DNA from: VFMC01 sp040380855
GTDB lineage: Bacteria > Actinomycetota > Acidimicrobiia > Acidimicrobiales > Ilumatobacteraceae
Assembly (NCBI GenBank): GCA_040380855.1
Contig: JBEIIG010000001.1
Coordinates: 62,001-126,000 of the forward strand
DNA length: 64,000 nucleotides
Direction: 5' to 3'
Position numbers and translations under genes: made by a program. Shown piece by piece: positions 33,541 to 42,436 of this stretch (position 1 is the stretch's first letter; each line of letters opens with the position of its first letter). The notes under the pieces were generated by a model that was not told the origin of the DNA, did not search any database, and worked only from the letters and a program-made list of their open reading frames with translations.

Positions 33541-34987
33541 ACTGCATCACGCCGTCGTCGAGCGGCGCGGTTCGGAACAGCTTCTTGTCGCGCCCGTAGT
33601 CCTGCGGGTTGATCCACGGTTCGCGGTCGCCCTGCTTCGGGAAACGGTGCATCTCGCGCTGCATGTACCCGGCCGAGAAGTCGTCGATCCACGGGCGGGC
33701 GGGCATGGTGCGGTCGTGGGGGCGCAGCCGCGGCGTGCACTGCTGGGTGCCGGTGTTGCGCATGTGGTTCAGCAGGCGGCACACGTACTCGCAGGTGAGG
33801 TCGGCACGCAGCGTCCACGACGCGTTGATGTAGCCGAACGAACTCGCCAGATTGGGCACGTCGCTGTAGGCGAACCCCTTGTAGGTCCAGGTGTCGGCGA
33901 AGTCGATCGCCTGGCCGTCGACGGTGAACTGCACCTCGCCGAGGGTCACCATCTGCAGGCCGGTGGCGGTGACGATGATGTCGGCGTCGAGGTGTTCGCC
34001 CGACTCCAGTTCGATGCCGGTCTCGTCGAAGGTGCGGATGTGGTCGGTCACCACCGAGGCCGTACCCGCCGAGATGGCCTTGAACAGGTCGCCGTTCGGC
34101 ACCAGGCACAGGCGCTGGTCCCACGGGTTGTACGCGGGCGTGAAGTGCTTGTCGACGTCGTAGCCGGCGGGGAGTTCCTTGCGGGCCTTGTCGATGAGGT
34201 ACTGCTTCACCTTCTCGGGCTTGGTGCGGGTGCGACGGTAGATGAGTTGTTGCATCCGCACGTTCTTCGCCCGGGTGACGGCATAGGCGGTGCGGTCGGG
34301 CAGCACCTTGCGCAGCAGATGGTTCACCTTGTCGACATCGGGCCCGCTGGCCACGTAGGTGGGCGAGCGCTGCAGCATGGTCACGTGCGCTGCGGTGCCG
34401 GCCATGGCAGGCACCAGGGTCATCGCCGTGGCACCCGAGCCGATCACCACCACGCGCTTGCCGGCGTAGTCGAGGTCGTCGGGCCACTGCTGCGGGTGCA
34501 CGATCTGGCCACGGAAGCGGTCGCGGCCGGGGAACTCGGGGGTGAATCCGCCCTTGTAGGAGTAGTAGCCCGAGCACATGAACAGGTAGCCGCAGGTGAA
34601 CGTCACGGTGTCGTCGGTGTCGGCGCGTTGCGCCGTGACGGTCCAGCGCGCGTCGGCGGTGCTCCACTCGGCGGTGCGCACCAGGTGCTGGAAGCGGATG
34701 TGGCGGTCGATGCCGTACTCGGCCACCGTCTCGCGCAGGTACGACATGATCGACGGACCATCGGCGATCGACTTGTCGGCCTTCCACGGCTTGAACGAGT
34801 ACCCGAGCGTGTGCATGTCGCTGTCGGAGCGCACACCGGGATAGCGGAACAGGTCCCACGTCCCGCCGATGTCGGCACGCCCTTCGAGGATCAGGTAGCT
34901 GCGATCGGGGCAGAGCGTCTGCAGGTGGTACCCGGCACCGATACCCGAGATTCCGGCACCGACCACGATCACGTCGACATGTTCCAT
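33482..34987 (-). CDS. Flavin monooxygenase, Baeyer-Villiger type
   Basis: A 501-residue FAD/NADPH enzyme. The first dinucleotide fold is VVGAGISGIGAGYHL (residues 7-21), the fingerprint of Baeyer-Villiger enzymes FxGxxxHxxxW appears as FRGQIVHPQQW, and the second fold is VVVIGSGATAMT. It would insert oxygen into a ketone or oxidise a heteroatom; the substrate is unknown. ATG 34987 follows TACGGT by eight bases. Divergent from the aldehyde dehydrogenase gene, which could act on related products. Confidence 0.9.
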   Translation of the reverse strand: MEHVDVIVVGAGISGIGAGYHLQTLCPDRSYLILEGRADIGGTWDLFRYPGVRSDSDMHTLGYSFKPWKADKSIADGPSIMSYLRETVAEYGIDRHIRFQHLVRTAEWSTADARWTVTAQRADTDDTVTFTCGYLFMCSGYYSYKGGFTPEFPGRDRFRGQIVHPQQWPDDLDYAGKRVVVIGSGATAMTLVPAMAGTAAHVTMLQRSPTYVASGPDVDKVNHLLRKVLPDRTAYAVTRAKNVRMQQLIYRRTRTKPEKVKQYLIDKARKELPAGYDVDKHFTPAYNPWDQRLCLVPNGDLFKAISAGTASVVTDHIRTFDETGIELESGEHLDADIIVTATGLQMVTLGEVQFTVDGQAIDFADTWTYKGFAYSDVPNLASSFGYINASWTLRADLTCEYVCRLLNHMRNTGTQQCTPRLRPHDRTMPARPWIDDFSAGYMQREMHRFPKQGDREPWINPQDYGRDKKLFRTAPLDDGVMQFTRAGQRGARTGAQPAMRA

Positions 34988-34995
34988 GGCACCGA

Positions 34996-35001
34996 ACCGT
35001 A
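34996..35001 (-). promoter_or_regulatory. Candidate -10 of the monooxygenase gene
   Basis: TACGGT on the minus strand, eight bases before ATG 34987. Confidence 0.4.
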
Positions 35002-35093
35002 GCCGTGCTCACCGACCTCCGCCCCAGCGCGTGTCGACCTCGGGCCCTCCCACCGCCGCACCTCCGCACGCGTCGGGCTGGCATCATGGCCGC

Positions 35094-36608
35094 ATGTCGT
35101 TGCCCACCACCGCTCACCTCCGATCGCTCGCCGATGCCGCACTCGCCGCCTGCGGCGCCGCACCCCTCGGAACGGGGCCGCTCACGGCCCGAACGCCCAT
35201 CACCGGAACGACGCTCGGTGGTCTGTCGGCATCCTCCGACGTCGACCTGGCCATCGAACAGGCCGACGCTGCGTTCCGTGAGTGGCGCACGGTGCCCGGG
35301 CCGGTGCGCGGCGAACTGGTGCGCCGCTTCGGCGAGGAACTGCGCCGCCACAAGGACGACCTCGCCACGCTGGTGCAGCTCGAAGCAGGCAAGATCCGCA
35401 GCGAGGCACTGGGCGAGGTGCAGGAGATGATCGACATCTGCGACTTCGCCGTGGGCCTGAGCCGCCAGCTGCACGGCCTCACCATCGCCAGCGAGCGCCC
35501 CGATCATCGGTTGATGGAGCAGTGGCACCCCTACGGCCCGGTGGCCGTCATCACCGCGTTCAACTTCCCGGTCGCCGTCTGGAGCTGGAACGCCGCGCTG
35601 GCCGTGGTGTGCGGCAACAGCGTCGTCTGGAAACCGAGCGATCTCACCCCGCTCACCGCGCTGGCCACCCAGGCGATGTTCGACCGGGCGGCCGCCTCGA
35701 TCGACGCACCCGCGCACCTGGCTCAGGTGGTGCTGGGCGACGCCTCGGTGGGTTCAGCGTTGGCGGCCAGCCACCACGTGCCTCTCGTCAGCGCCACCGG
35801 CTCCACGGCGATGGGCGCCAAGGTGGCCCCGGTCGTGGCGGCCCGGTTCGGTCGGGCGATCCTCGAACTCGGCGGCAACAACGCGGCCATCGTGGCCTCG
35901 TCGGCATCGCTCGACCTGGCGGTGCGCGGTATCACCTTCGCTGCGGCCGGAACGGCCGGGCAGCGGTGCACCACACTGCGCCGCCTCATCGTGCACCGCA
36001 GCATCCACGACGAACTGATCGGCCGGCTCGGCACTGCGTTCGGCTCGCTGCCGGTGGGCAGCCCGCTCGGGGCGGGCACCCTGGTGGGGCCGCTCGTCAC
36101 CACAGCGGCATACCAACGCATGGCCGATGCGCTCGCCACGGCACAGGCCGACGGCGGCGCCGTGGCGGTAGGCGGCGAACGGCTGCTGGTCGACGCAGCG
36201 CCCGACGCGGCCTACACCCGGCCGGCGCTGGTGACCATGCCTGCGCAGACCGAGATCGTCCGCACCGAGACGTTCGCGCCCGTGCTGTACGTGCTGGCCT
36301 ACGACGACTTCGACGAAGCGATCGCGCTGCAGAACGGTGTGCCCCAGGGCCTGGCCAGCAGCATCTTCACCAACGACCTGCGCGAGGCCGAGCGGTTCGT
36401 CGCCGCCGACGGCAGCGACTGCGGCATCGCCAACGTGAACATCGGCCCCAGCGGCGCCGAGATCGGCGGGGCGTTCGGCGGCGAGAAGTCGACCGGTGGC
36501 GGCCGCGAGAGCGGAAGCGACGCGTGGAAGGCCTACATGCGCCGGGCCACCAACACGATCAACTACGGCACCACCCTCCCCCTCGCCCAAGGCGTCGAAT
36601 TCGGCTGA
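35094..36608 (+). CDS. Aldehyde dehydrogenase, ALDH7-like
   Basis: A 504-residue NAD(P)-dependent aldehyde dehydrogenase. The catalytic Cys lies in AGQRCTTLRR and the general-base Glu in ILELGGNNAAIV; the cofactor region is ITAFNFPVAVWSWNAALA and VSATGSTAMG. The FNFPVAVWSWN and GQRCTTLRRL blocks resemble family 7 (alpha-aminoadipic semialdehyde/piperideine-6-carboxylate dehydrogenases), hinting at lysine catabolism, but this assignment is inference. It ends six bases before a tandem hairpin repeat. Confidence 0.9.
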   Translation: MSLPTTAHLRSLADAALAACGAAPLGTGPLTARTPITGTTLGGLSASSDVDLAIEQADAAFREWRTVPGPVRGELVRRFGEELRRHKDDLATLVQLEAGKIRSEALGEVQEMIDICDFAVGLSRQLHGLTIASERPDHRLMEQWHPYGPVAVITAFNFPVAVWSWNAALAVVCGNSVVWKPSDLTPLTALATQAMFDRAAASIDAPAHLAQVVLGDASVGSALAASHHVPLVSATGSTAMGAKVAPVVAARFGRAILELGGNNAAIVASSASLDLAVRGITFAAAGTAGQRCTTLRRLIVHRSIHDELIGRLGTAFGSLPVGSPLGAGTLVGPLVTTAAYQRMADALATAQADGGAVAVGGERLLVDAAPDAAYTRPALVTMPAQTEIVRTETFAPVLYVLAYDDFDEAIALQNGVPQGLASSIFTNDLREAERFVAADGSDCGIANVNIGPSGAEIGGAFGGEKSTGGGRESGSDAWKAYMRRATNTINYGTTLPLAQGVEFG

Positions 36609-36613
36609 CCCCC

Positions 36614-36717
36614 ATCTCCAGGCTCCGTGAGCGTGCGCCACCACCAGGGTGGCCACCGCTCACGAATCTCCAGGCTCCGTGAGCCTGGACCACGACCACC
36701 GTGGCCGCCGCTCACGA
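36614..36717. repeat. Two tandem 52-bp hairpin repeats
   Basis: Copies at 36614-36665 and 36666-36717 share their first 19 and last 12 or so bases. Each forms a stem closed by CGTGAGC/GCTCACG. The inner stem differs but stays paired (CCACC with GGTGG in copy 1, CCACG with CGTGG in copy 2). Placed between the convergent aldehyde dehydrogenase and methyltransferase genes, it could act as a bidirectional terminator or be a REP-like element. Confidence 0.85.
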
Positions 36718-36737
36718 AGCGGGGAGGCGGGGTGGGA

Positions 36738-37391
36738 TCAGTCGACGCGGCGGAGGATGCGCAGGCTGCCGGTGGCGCTCTCGAGGCGGAACCGGCCGCT
36801 CTGCAGGGCGGGCAGGAAGATCTGCTCGTAGGGCGGGCGGCCACCATCGGCCGGGTCGGGGAACACGTCGTGGATGGCCAGGATGCCGCCCATCGCGAGG
36901 TGCGGCATCCAGCCCTCGTAGTCGAGCCGGGCCGGCATCTCGCCGTGGCCACCGTCGATGAAACAGAACGACAGCGGGGTGGTCCAGTGCCGGGCCACCG
37001 CGGGCGACTGGCCCACGACAGCGATCACCTCGTCCTCGAGGCCCGCTTCGTAGATGGTGAAGCGGAACACGGGCAGGGTGTCCATCCGCCCGAGCCGCGG
37101 GTCGACCAGCGATGCGTCGTGGTGCTCCCAGCCGGCCTGGTTCTCTTCGCTGCCGCGGTGGTGGTCGACGGCGAACAGCACCGTGGCGCACTGCCGCGCC
37201 GCGGCGCCGAGCCACACGGTCGACCGGCCGCAGTACGAGCCGACCTCGAGGAACGGCAACCCGGGCAGCAGCGTTCCGGCCGCCACGGCGGCGTCGTACA
37301 GTGCGTCGCCCTCGTGGGGCGGCATGAACCCTTTGGCCGAAACTGCCTGGGCGCGCAGGAACGGGTCGATGCCGGGTTGGCCGGCGGTCAC
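36738..37391 (-). CDS. Class I SAM methyltransferase, family 24 type
   Basis: A 217-residue methyltransferase. Motif I is FLEVGSYCGRSTVWLG and the acidic region LFAVDHHRGSEENQ and LSFCFIDGGHG follow, as in Methyltransf_24/O-methyltransferase-like proteins. The GTG start (37391) overlaps the nitroreductase stop (GTGA), so the two are coupled. Substrate unknown. Confidence 0.83.
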   Translation of the reverse strand: MTAGQPGIDPFLRAQAVSAKGFMPPHEGDALYDAAVAAGTLLPGLPFLEVGSYCGRSTVWLGAAARQCATVLFAVDHHRGSEENQAGWEHHDASLVDPRLGRMDTLPVFRFTIYEAGLEDEVIAVVGQSPAVARHWTTPLSFCFIDGGHGEMPARLDYEGWMPHLAMGGILAIHDVFPDPADGGRPPYEQIFLPALQSGRFRLESATGSLRILRRVD

Positions 37392-38044
37392 CAGCCGTCC
37401 CAGTGGATGATCGTGTCGGCCGGCGGACGCACGGCCGGCTTGAAGTCGGTGCCCTTGGTGTAGGCCAGCGGGCTCATGCAGATCTGCTGCACCTGGTCGA
37501 ACGGGATGCCCAGCACGTCGGCGGCTGCCTGCTCCATCATCAGGTGCACGGTGGTCCAGCAGGTGCCGAGGCCACGGGCCCGGGCGGCGAGCATGAAGCT
37601 CCACATGGCCGGCATCACGTTGGCACCGATCGACGCGGTCATCATCGCCGGCGCGTTGTCGATACGACCGAAGGTGCACGGGATGACGATCGCGGGTGCA
37701 TCGCCCATGTGCTCGCCGAGGAAGTCGGCCGAGTCGGCGCTGCGCTGCTGCTGGGCGTTGGCGTCGGCCTCTCCCTTGTCGATCGAGCGGATGTAGACGC
37801 CGTCCATCGACGAGTAGATGCCGTAGCACTGGCGGTAGATCTCGCCGAGGGCCTTGCGCTTTGCCTCGTCGCGCACCACGACGAACTGCATCGTCATGTT
37901 GTTCGACCCACTGGGCGACTGCATCGCCAGTTCGACGCATTCGCGGATGACCTGATCCTCGACCGGTCGGTCGAAGTCGAGGCGCTTGCGCACGGCGCGG
38001 GTGGTGGACAGCAGTTCGTCGGGTGACAGCGGGAGCAGAGCCAT
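37388..38044 (-). CDS. Nitroreductase family protein
   Basis: A 218-residue FMN-binding protein. The FMN phosphate-binding start (AVRKRLDFDRPVEDQVIRECVELAMQSPSGSN) and the C-terminal GLGTCWTT segment are typical of nitroreductase/oxidoreductase folds that use NAD(P)H. ATG 38044 is preferred to an upstream GTG (38068) because TAGGGT lies eight bases before it. Divergent from tesB; coupled to the downstream methyltransferase. Confidence 0.87.
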   Translation of the reverse strand: MALLPLSPDELLSTTRAVRKRLDFDRPVEDQVIRECVELAMQSPSGSNNMTMQFVVVRDEAKRKALGEIYRQCYGIYSSMDGVYIRSIDKGEADANAQQQRSADSADFLGEHMGDAPAIVIPCTFGRIDNAPAMMTASIGANVMPAMWSFMLAARARGLGTCWTTVHLMMEQAAADVLGIPFDQVQQICMSPLAYTKGTDFKPAVRPPADTIIHWDGW

Positions 38045-38052
38045 GGCCGGGA

Positions 38053-38058
38053 ACCCTA
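38053..38058 (-). promoter_or_regulatory. Candidate -10 of the nitroreductase operon
   Basis: TAGGGT on the minus strand, eight bases before ATG 38044. Confidence 0.4.
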
Positions 38059-38112
38059 CTGCCGGCACAATCGACCGTGCGCACGGTGCTCACCGGATGC
38101 GAGACTGCACGC

Positions 38113-38973
38113 ATGCAGAGCGCGCTCGACGACCTGATGGCCCTGCTCGACCTCGAGGTGATCGAGGTGAACCTGTTCCGGGGCCGCTCGCCCGACGAGA
38201 ACCGCCAGCGGGTGTTCGGCGGGCAGGTGGCCGGCCAGGCCCTCGTGGCCGCCACCCGCACCGTCGAGACCGACCGACTGGTGCACTCGCTGCACGCCTA
38301 TTTCCTGCGACCGGGCGACCCGACCACCCCCATCCTCTACGAGGTCGACCGCATCCGCGACGGCAAGAGCTTCACCACCCGACGTGTGGTGGCCATCCAG
38401 CACGGCAAGGCGATCTTCAACCTGCAGGCCAGCTTCCATGTGGCCGAGGCAGGGCCCGATCATCAGATCGCGATGCCCGACAATGTGCCGCCTCCCGAGA
38501 GCCTGCCCGATTTCAAGACCCGCATGGCCCCGTACAAAGAGCAGATGGGCGAGTGGTACGACCGGCCGCGACCGATCGACTTGCGCCATGTCGACGGCGA
38601 TCCGTTCAGCCGTCGGGGCAAGCCCTCGACCAACCAGAAGGTGTGGATGCGCGCCGACGGCGTGCTGCCCGACGACCCCACCCTGCACGCCTGCATCGTC
38701 ACCTACGCCAGCGACATGTCGTTGCTCGACACCACGGTGATGCCGTTCGGCATGAGTTGGGACACCCCGGGGATGCAGATGGCGAGCCTCGACCACGCGA
38801 TGTGGTTCCACCGCCCGTTCCGCGCCGACGACTGGCTGCTGTACGACCAGAGCGCCATCTCCACCGGCAGCGCACGCGGGTTGGCCGGTGGGGCCATCTT
38901 CACCAGCGACGGCACGCTGGCAGTCACGGTGGTGCAGGAGGGACTCGTGCGGGTCGGCCAGGGTCGCGCGTGA
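38113..38973 (+). CDS. tesB: Acyl-CoA thioesterase II (TesB-like)
   Basis: A 286-residue double hot-dog thioesterase releasing free CoA from acyl-CoA. Recognised by NRQRVFGGQVAGQALVAAT and VHSLHAYFLRPGDPTTPI at the N-terminus, and LDHAMWFHRPFRADDWLLYDQ with the catalytic-domain Asp near the C-terminus. ATG 38113 is preceded six bases upstream by GAGACT. In-frame sequence before it is not conserved. It overlaps the next gene by four bases (GTGA). Confidence 0.92.
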   Translation: MQSALDDLMALLDLEVIEVNLFRGRSPDENRQRVFGGQVAGQALVAATRTVETDRLVHSLHAYFLRPGDPTTPILYEVDRIRDGKSFTTRRVVAIQHGKAIFNLQASFHVAEAGPDHQIAMPDNVPPPESLPDFKTRMAPYKEQMGEWYDRPRPIDLRHVDGDPFSRRGKPSTNQKVWMRADGVLPDDPTLHACIVTYASDMSLLDTTVMPFGMSWDTPGMQMASLDHAMWFHRPFRADDWLLYDQSAISTGSARGLAGGAIFTSDGTLAVTVVQEGLVRVGQGRA

Positions 38974-40256
38974 CCGGTCGACGCACCACGTACCTGTCCG
39001 CGGCGTTGGCAGCCGCCGTCGCGCTCGTGGCCGCTGGGTGCGGCGACGACGGCCGTGAACCGATCGCCACCGGCCCGGCGGTCACGTTCGCCACCTCGAG
39101 CACGGCTGCGCCCAGCACCGCGCCCGAGACCCAGCCGACGTCGCCCGAAACCCAACCCTCCAGCACGGCACCGGTCGCCACCGACACCCCCACGACGGTG
39201 CCCCTCGGCGATCCGGTGGTGGCGTTCGAGTCGATCGGAGCCTTCGACCAACCCGTCGACCTCGCCTGGCGTGCCGACGACCCGGCGCTCTACATCGTCG
39301 AGCGCACCGGCCGTGTCGTGCCCGTGCGCGACGGCGCCGCGGGTGCACCGGTGCTCGACATCACCGACCTCACCGAGGGTCGGGGCGAACAGGGCCTGCT
39401 CGGCCTCACGTTCAGCCCCGACGGGGCCATGGCCTATGTGAACCACACCGACGACGGCGGCGACACCGTGATCGCCGAATACGCCGTGGGCGCCGACGGC
39501 ACCTTCGACCCCGCCAGCCGTCGGGTGTTGATCACCATCGAGCAACCGTTCCCCAACCACAACGGCGGCAATGTGGCGATCGGTCCCGACGGGATGCTGT
39601 ACATCGGCATGGGCGACGGCGGCGCGGCCGACGACCCGTTGCGCGCCGCACTGAACGTGAGCAGCCTGCTGGGCAAGATCCTGCGCATCGATCCGGCCCA
39701 GCGCGACGGTCAGCCCTACGGCATCCCGGCCGACAACCCGTTCGTCGGTGTCGACGGCGCCCGCCCCGAGATCTGGGCGGTCGGGTTGCGCAACCCGTGG
39801 CGCTTCTCGTTCGACAGCGTCACCGGCGACCTCTGGATCGGCGACGTGGGCCAGAACGTGCTCGAGGAGATCGACGTCGCCTGGGCCGCCGATGGAGGCG
39901 GACGGGGCATGAACTTCGGCTGGAGCGCCTGGGAGGGCAGCCAGCGCTACAACGCCGATCAACCCGAGCAAGGGGCCACACCGCCGATCTACGAGTACGA
40001 GCACGGCGACGCCGGCTGCTCGGTGAGTGGCGGCGCGGTGTACCGCGGTACTGCCGTCGCCGCGCTCGCGGGATGGTACGTGTTCGCCGACTTCTGCAGC
40101 GGGTACGTCTCCGGTCTGCGCATCGCCGACCGGACCGTCGCGGCCTCGCTCACCCTCGGCCAGGTGTCGTCGGCGGCCGCTGTACGCAGCGGGCCCGACG
40201 GCGAGCTCTACGTCGTGTCGATCGAGGGACCGGTCAGCCGGATCGTGCCGGGCTGA
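38970..40256 (+). CDS. PQQ-dependent sugar dehydrogenase-like lipoprotein
   Basis: A 428-residue exported protein. Signal peptide with lipobox (LVAAGCGDD), a Thr/Ser/Pro-rich linker (residues 35-75), then a six-bladed beta-propeller of the soluble glucose/aldose dehydrogenase family (YliI-like). Motifs are PVDLAWRADDPALYIVERTGRV, EQGLLGLTFSPD, NHNGGNVAIGPDGMLYIGMGDGG, GLRNPWRFSFD and GDVGQNVLEEIDV. Family members oxidise sugars at PQQ. No PQQ biosynthesis genes are in the window. It overlaps the RNB ribonuclease gene tail to tail by 23 bases. Confidence 0.88.
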   Translation: MTGRRTTYLSAALAAAVALVAAGCGDDGREPIATGPAVTFATSSTAAPSTAPETQPTSPETQPSSTAPVATDTPTTVPLGDPVVAFESIGAFDQPVDLAWRADDPALYIVERTGRVVPVRDGAAGAPVLDITDLTEGRGEQGLLGLTFSPDGAMAYVNHTDDGGDTVIAEYAVGADGTFDPASRRVLITIEQPFPNHNGGNVAIGPDGMLYIGMGDGGAADDPLRAALNVSSLLGKILRIDPAQRDGQPYGIPADNPFVGVDGARPEIWAVGLRNPWRFSFDSVTGDLWIGDVGQNVLEEIDVAWAADGGGRGMNFGWSAWEGSQRYNADQPEQGATPPIYEYEHGDAGCSVSGGAVYRGTAVAALAGWYVFADFCSGYVSGLRIADRTVAASLTLGQVSSAAAVRSGPDGELYVVSIEGPVSRIVPG

Positions 40257-41634
40257 CCCGCTCGAATCGAATCAGGCGCCGTTCGGGCGAGGTCTCGACG
40301 AGGCGCACCTGCACGGCCTCGCCCGGCTCGACACCGTCGGTGGCCACACGGGCCACCACAGCCACGTCGCACAGCTGGATGCGGGCGCCGCGTTCGTCGA
40401 AGTCGGTGACGACGGCTTCGAACACCTCGCCGACGCGCTCTTGCAGCACCACTGCTTCGACGAGGTCGAGCACGGTGCGGTCGAGACGGTTGCTGGTGGT
40501 GTCGGCACGCTCCATCACGGCCGGCAGCTCGACGAACGCCGCCTGCACGTCGTCGGGTACCGGTCGGCCGTTGGCGACGGCCAACGAGGCGAGCACGACT
40601 GCCCGGTCGGCGAGTCGGCGCAGCGGCGCGGTGGCGTGCACGTAGGTGGCAGCCATCGCCGAGTGCCAGGGCACCACGCCCTCACGGAAGGGCACGTAGC
40701 GGGCGGCCCCACCAGCCCGGCGGATGGCCAGCATGAACGCCGCGTGACGTGGCTCGTCGGCTCGCAGGGTGCGTTCCACCTCGGCCAACGACCACGCCCG
40801 CGGCCAGTCGATGCGCAGCGCGCGTGCCGTGTGCCGTAACCGGCGGATGCGCCGCTCGTCGGGCGCGTCGAGCACGCGGTACAACCCCGTACGCGCCTCG
40901 TAGAGTGCGGCCGCGACAGCCAGGTTCGTGGCCAGCGAGAGCGACGCGTTGTGTGCTTCCACCTCCACCTTCGGCCGGTAGGCGATGCGGTACCCGCCGT
41001 CGGACCGCAGCACCTCCTGCTCGGGCGGTTCCACCCGTGCAGCGCCGCGACCCGCGTCGCCCACCGCCATCCGGCGCGCGAACTCGGCCAACTCGGGCGG
41101 CAGGTCGGCAGCAGTAACGGTCTCGTAGCCCAACTTGGCGCGGCTGTGCACCAACGCTCGCTCGACACCGTCGAGGCGGGGGGTGCCGGTGTCGTCGAGT
41201 CGAACGACGAACACCACCGCCGGTCGTGGCCCGTCGGGCAGCAGGCTCGCCGCGCCCTCCGACAACTCGGGCGGATACAACGGGGTCTTGCCGTCGGGCG
41301 CGTACATGGTGGCGCCCCGCTGCCAGGCCTCGCGATCGAGCGGGTCGCCGGGCTGCACGAACCAGCCGACATCGGCGATGGCGTAGCGCAGCACCAGGTC
41401 GGGGCCGCTCGTCTCGATGCAGAAGGCCTGGTCGAGATCGGTCGAGCTGGCCGGATCGAGCGTGACGAACGGCAGGTCGGTGCGGTCGATGTGCTCGCTT
41501 CCGACGGCCAGCCGCCGCGCCCGGGTGGCCGCGGCGATCACCTCGGCCGGGAACTGCTCGGGGATCCCCAACTCGCGACGCAGGCGAACGATGCCCTCGT
41601 CGATCTCGCGCGAGTGCGCCGCCGAGGTGAGCAT
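40234..41634 (-). CDS. RNB domain ribonuclease (RNase II/R-like)
   Basis: A 466-residue 3'-5' exoribonuclease core. The metal-binding Asp cluster is VTLDPASSTDLDQAF, the form common in actinobacterial RNB proteins, and the later HATAPLRRLADR motif with Arg residues is intact. The usual cold-shock and S1 flanks are reduced: the protein begins close to the RNB domain and ends with a short OB-like strand set. ATG 41634 shares one base with the stop of the crotonase gene; a TTG at 41637 precedes it. Confidence 0.87.
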   Translation of the reverse strand: MLTSAAHSREIDEGIVRLRRELGIPEQFPAEVIAAATRARRLAVGSEHIDRTDLPFVTLDPASSTDLDQAFCIETSGPDLVLRYAIADVGWFVQPGDPLDREAWQRGATMYAPDGKTPLYPPELSEGAASLLPDGPRPAVVFVVRLDDTGTPRLDGVERALVHSRAKLGYETVTAADLPPELAEFARRMAVGDAGRGAARVEPPEQEVLRSDGGYRIAYRPKVEVEAHNASLSLATNLAVAAALYEARTGLYRVLDAPDERRIRRLRHTARALRIDWPRAWSLAEVERTLRADEPRHAAFMLAIRRAGGAARYVPFREGVVPWHSAMAATYVHATAPLRRLADRAVVLASLAVANGRPVPDDVQAAFVELPAVMERADTTSNRLDRTVLDLVEAVVLQERVGEVFEAVVTDFDERGARIQLCDVAVVARVATDGVEPGEAVQVRLVETSPERRLIRFERVSPARSG

Positions 41635-42422
41635 CAACGACCCTCGAACACCGGCGGCCGCTTCTCGAGGAAGGCCCGCACCCCTTCTCGATGATCGGCG
41701 GTGGTGAACAGGTTCGCCAGCGTGGCGCTGACCCAGGCGCCGAGATCGTTCCAGTCGGGGTCGAGCGCACGCCGCAGGCCCACCTTCAACTGCTGCACGG
41801 CCAACGGCGGGTTGGAAGCAATGCGGGCTGCAAGCGCGTGGGCCGTGGGCACCAGGTCGTCGTGGGCCACCACACGGCTCACCAGCCCGGCGGCGTGTGC
41901 GGCGGCAGCGTCGATCACATCGCCGGTGAACAACAGCTCGGCGGCTCGTTCGCGGCCCACCAACTGGGCGAGGCGACCGATCCCGGCCACATCGCTCACC
42001 AACCCGCGCAGCACGAACAGCTCGCCGAACCTGGCGCGCTCGCTGGCCACCCTGATGTCGGCCATCATCGCCAACTCCATACCCCAGCCCACCGCAGCGC
42101 CGTTCACCGCTGCGACGACGGGAAGGTCGCAGTGCAACAGCGCGTCGGCCGCAGGGGTGAGGCGTGGTGTGCGGTCACCTGTGCCGAGCGGCGCCTTGCC
42201 CTCAGCACCCCCACCCATCACCTGACGCACGTCGTCACCGCTGCAGAAGGCCGGGTCGGCTCCGGTGATCACGAGGCAGCGAGCACCCGTCGCAGGCGCC
42301 TCGCGTACCAGCCGTTCGAGGTCGGCGTACATGCCCCAGGTGAGGGCATTGCGTGCCTCGGGCCGGTTCAGTGTGATCGTGCCGACGTGGTCGTCGCCGA
42401 GGTGCCACAGGACGTCGCTCAT
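41634..42422 (-). CDS. Enoyl-CoA hydratase/isomerase family protein
   Basis: A 262-residue crotonase. It has TLNRPEARNALTW, the oxyanion-hole segments AFCSGDDVRQ and AAVNGAAVGWGMELAMMADIRVA, and FGELFVLRGLVSDVAG, where the first active-site position is occupied differently from rat hydratase (Glu of the FGE type and Asp of SD). The exact reaction cannot be told. In-frame sequence upstream of ATG 42422 is antisense to the CHAD gene. TAGGGT lies eight bases before the ATG. It is coupled to the ribonuclease gene. Confidence 0.85.
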   Translation of the reverse strand: MSDVLWHLGDDHVGTITLNRPEARNALTWGMYADLERLVREAPATGARCLVITGADPAFCSGDDVRQVMGGGAEGKAPLGTGDRTPRLTPAADALLHCDLPVVAAVNGAAVGWGMELAMMADIRVASERARFGELFVLRGLVSDVAGIGRLAQLVGRERAAELLFTGDVIDAAAAHAAGLVSRVVAHDDLVPTAHALAARIASNPPLAVQQLKVGLRRALDPDWNDLGAWVSATLANLFTTADHREGVRAFLEKRPPVFEGR

Positions 42423-42430
42423 GTGCGGCG

Positions 42431-42436
42431 ACCCTA
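42431..42436 (-). promoter_or_regulatory. Candidate -10 of the crotonase-RNB operon
   Basis: TAGGGT on the minus strand, eight bases before ATG 42422; its TAG is also the stop codon of the CHAD gene. Confidence 0.45.

Noticed and set aside
34996..36682. Plus- and minus-strand frames around the aldehyde dehydrogenase
   Set aside because: They are shadows of the dehydrogenase; only the frame from 35094 carries the Cys and Glu active-site motifs.
36614..36717. CRISPR or attachment site
   Set aside because: Only two adjacent copies without spacers, and no integrase or cas gene nearby; hairpin repeat fits better.
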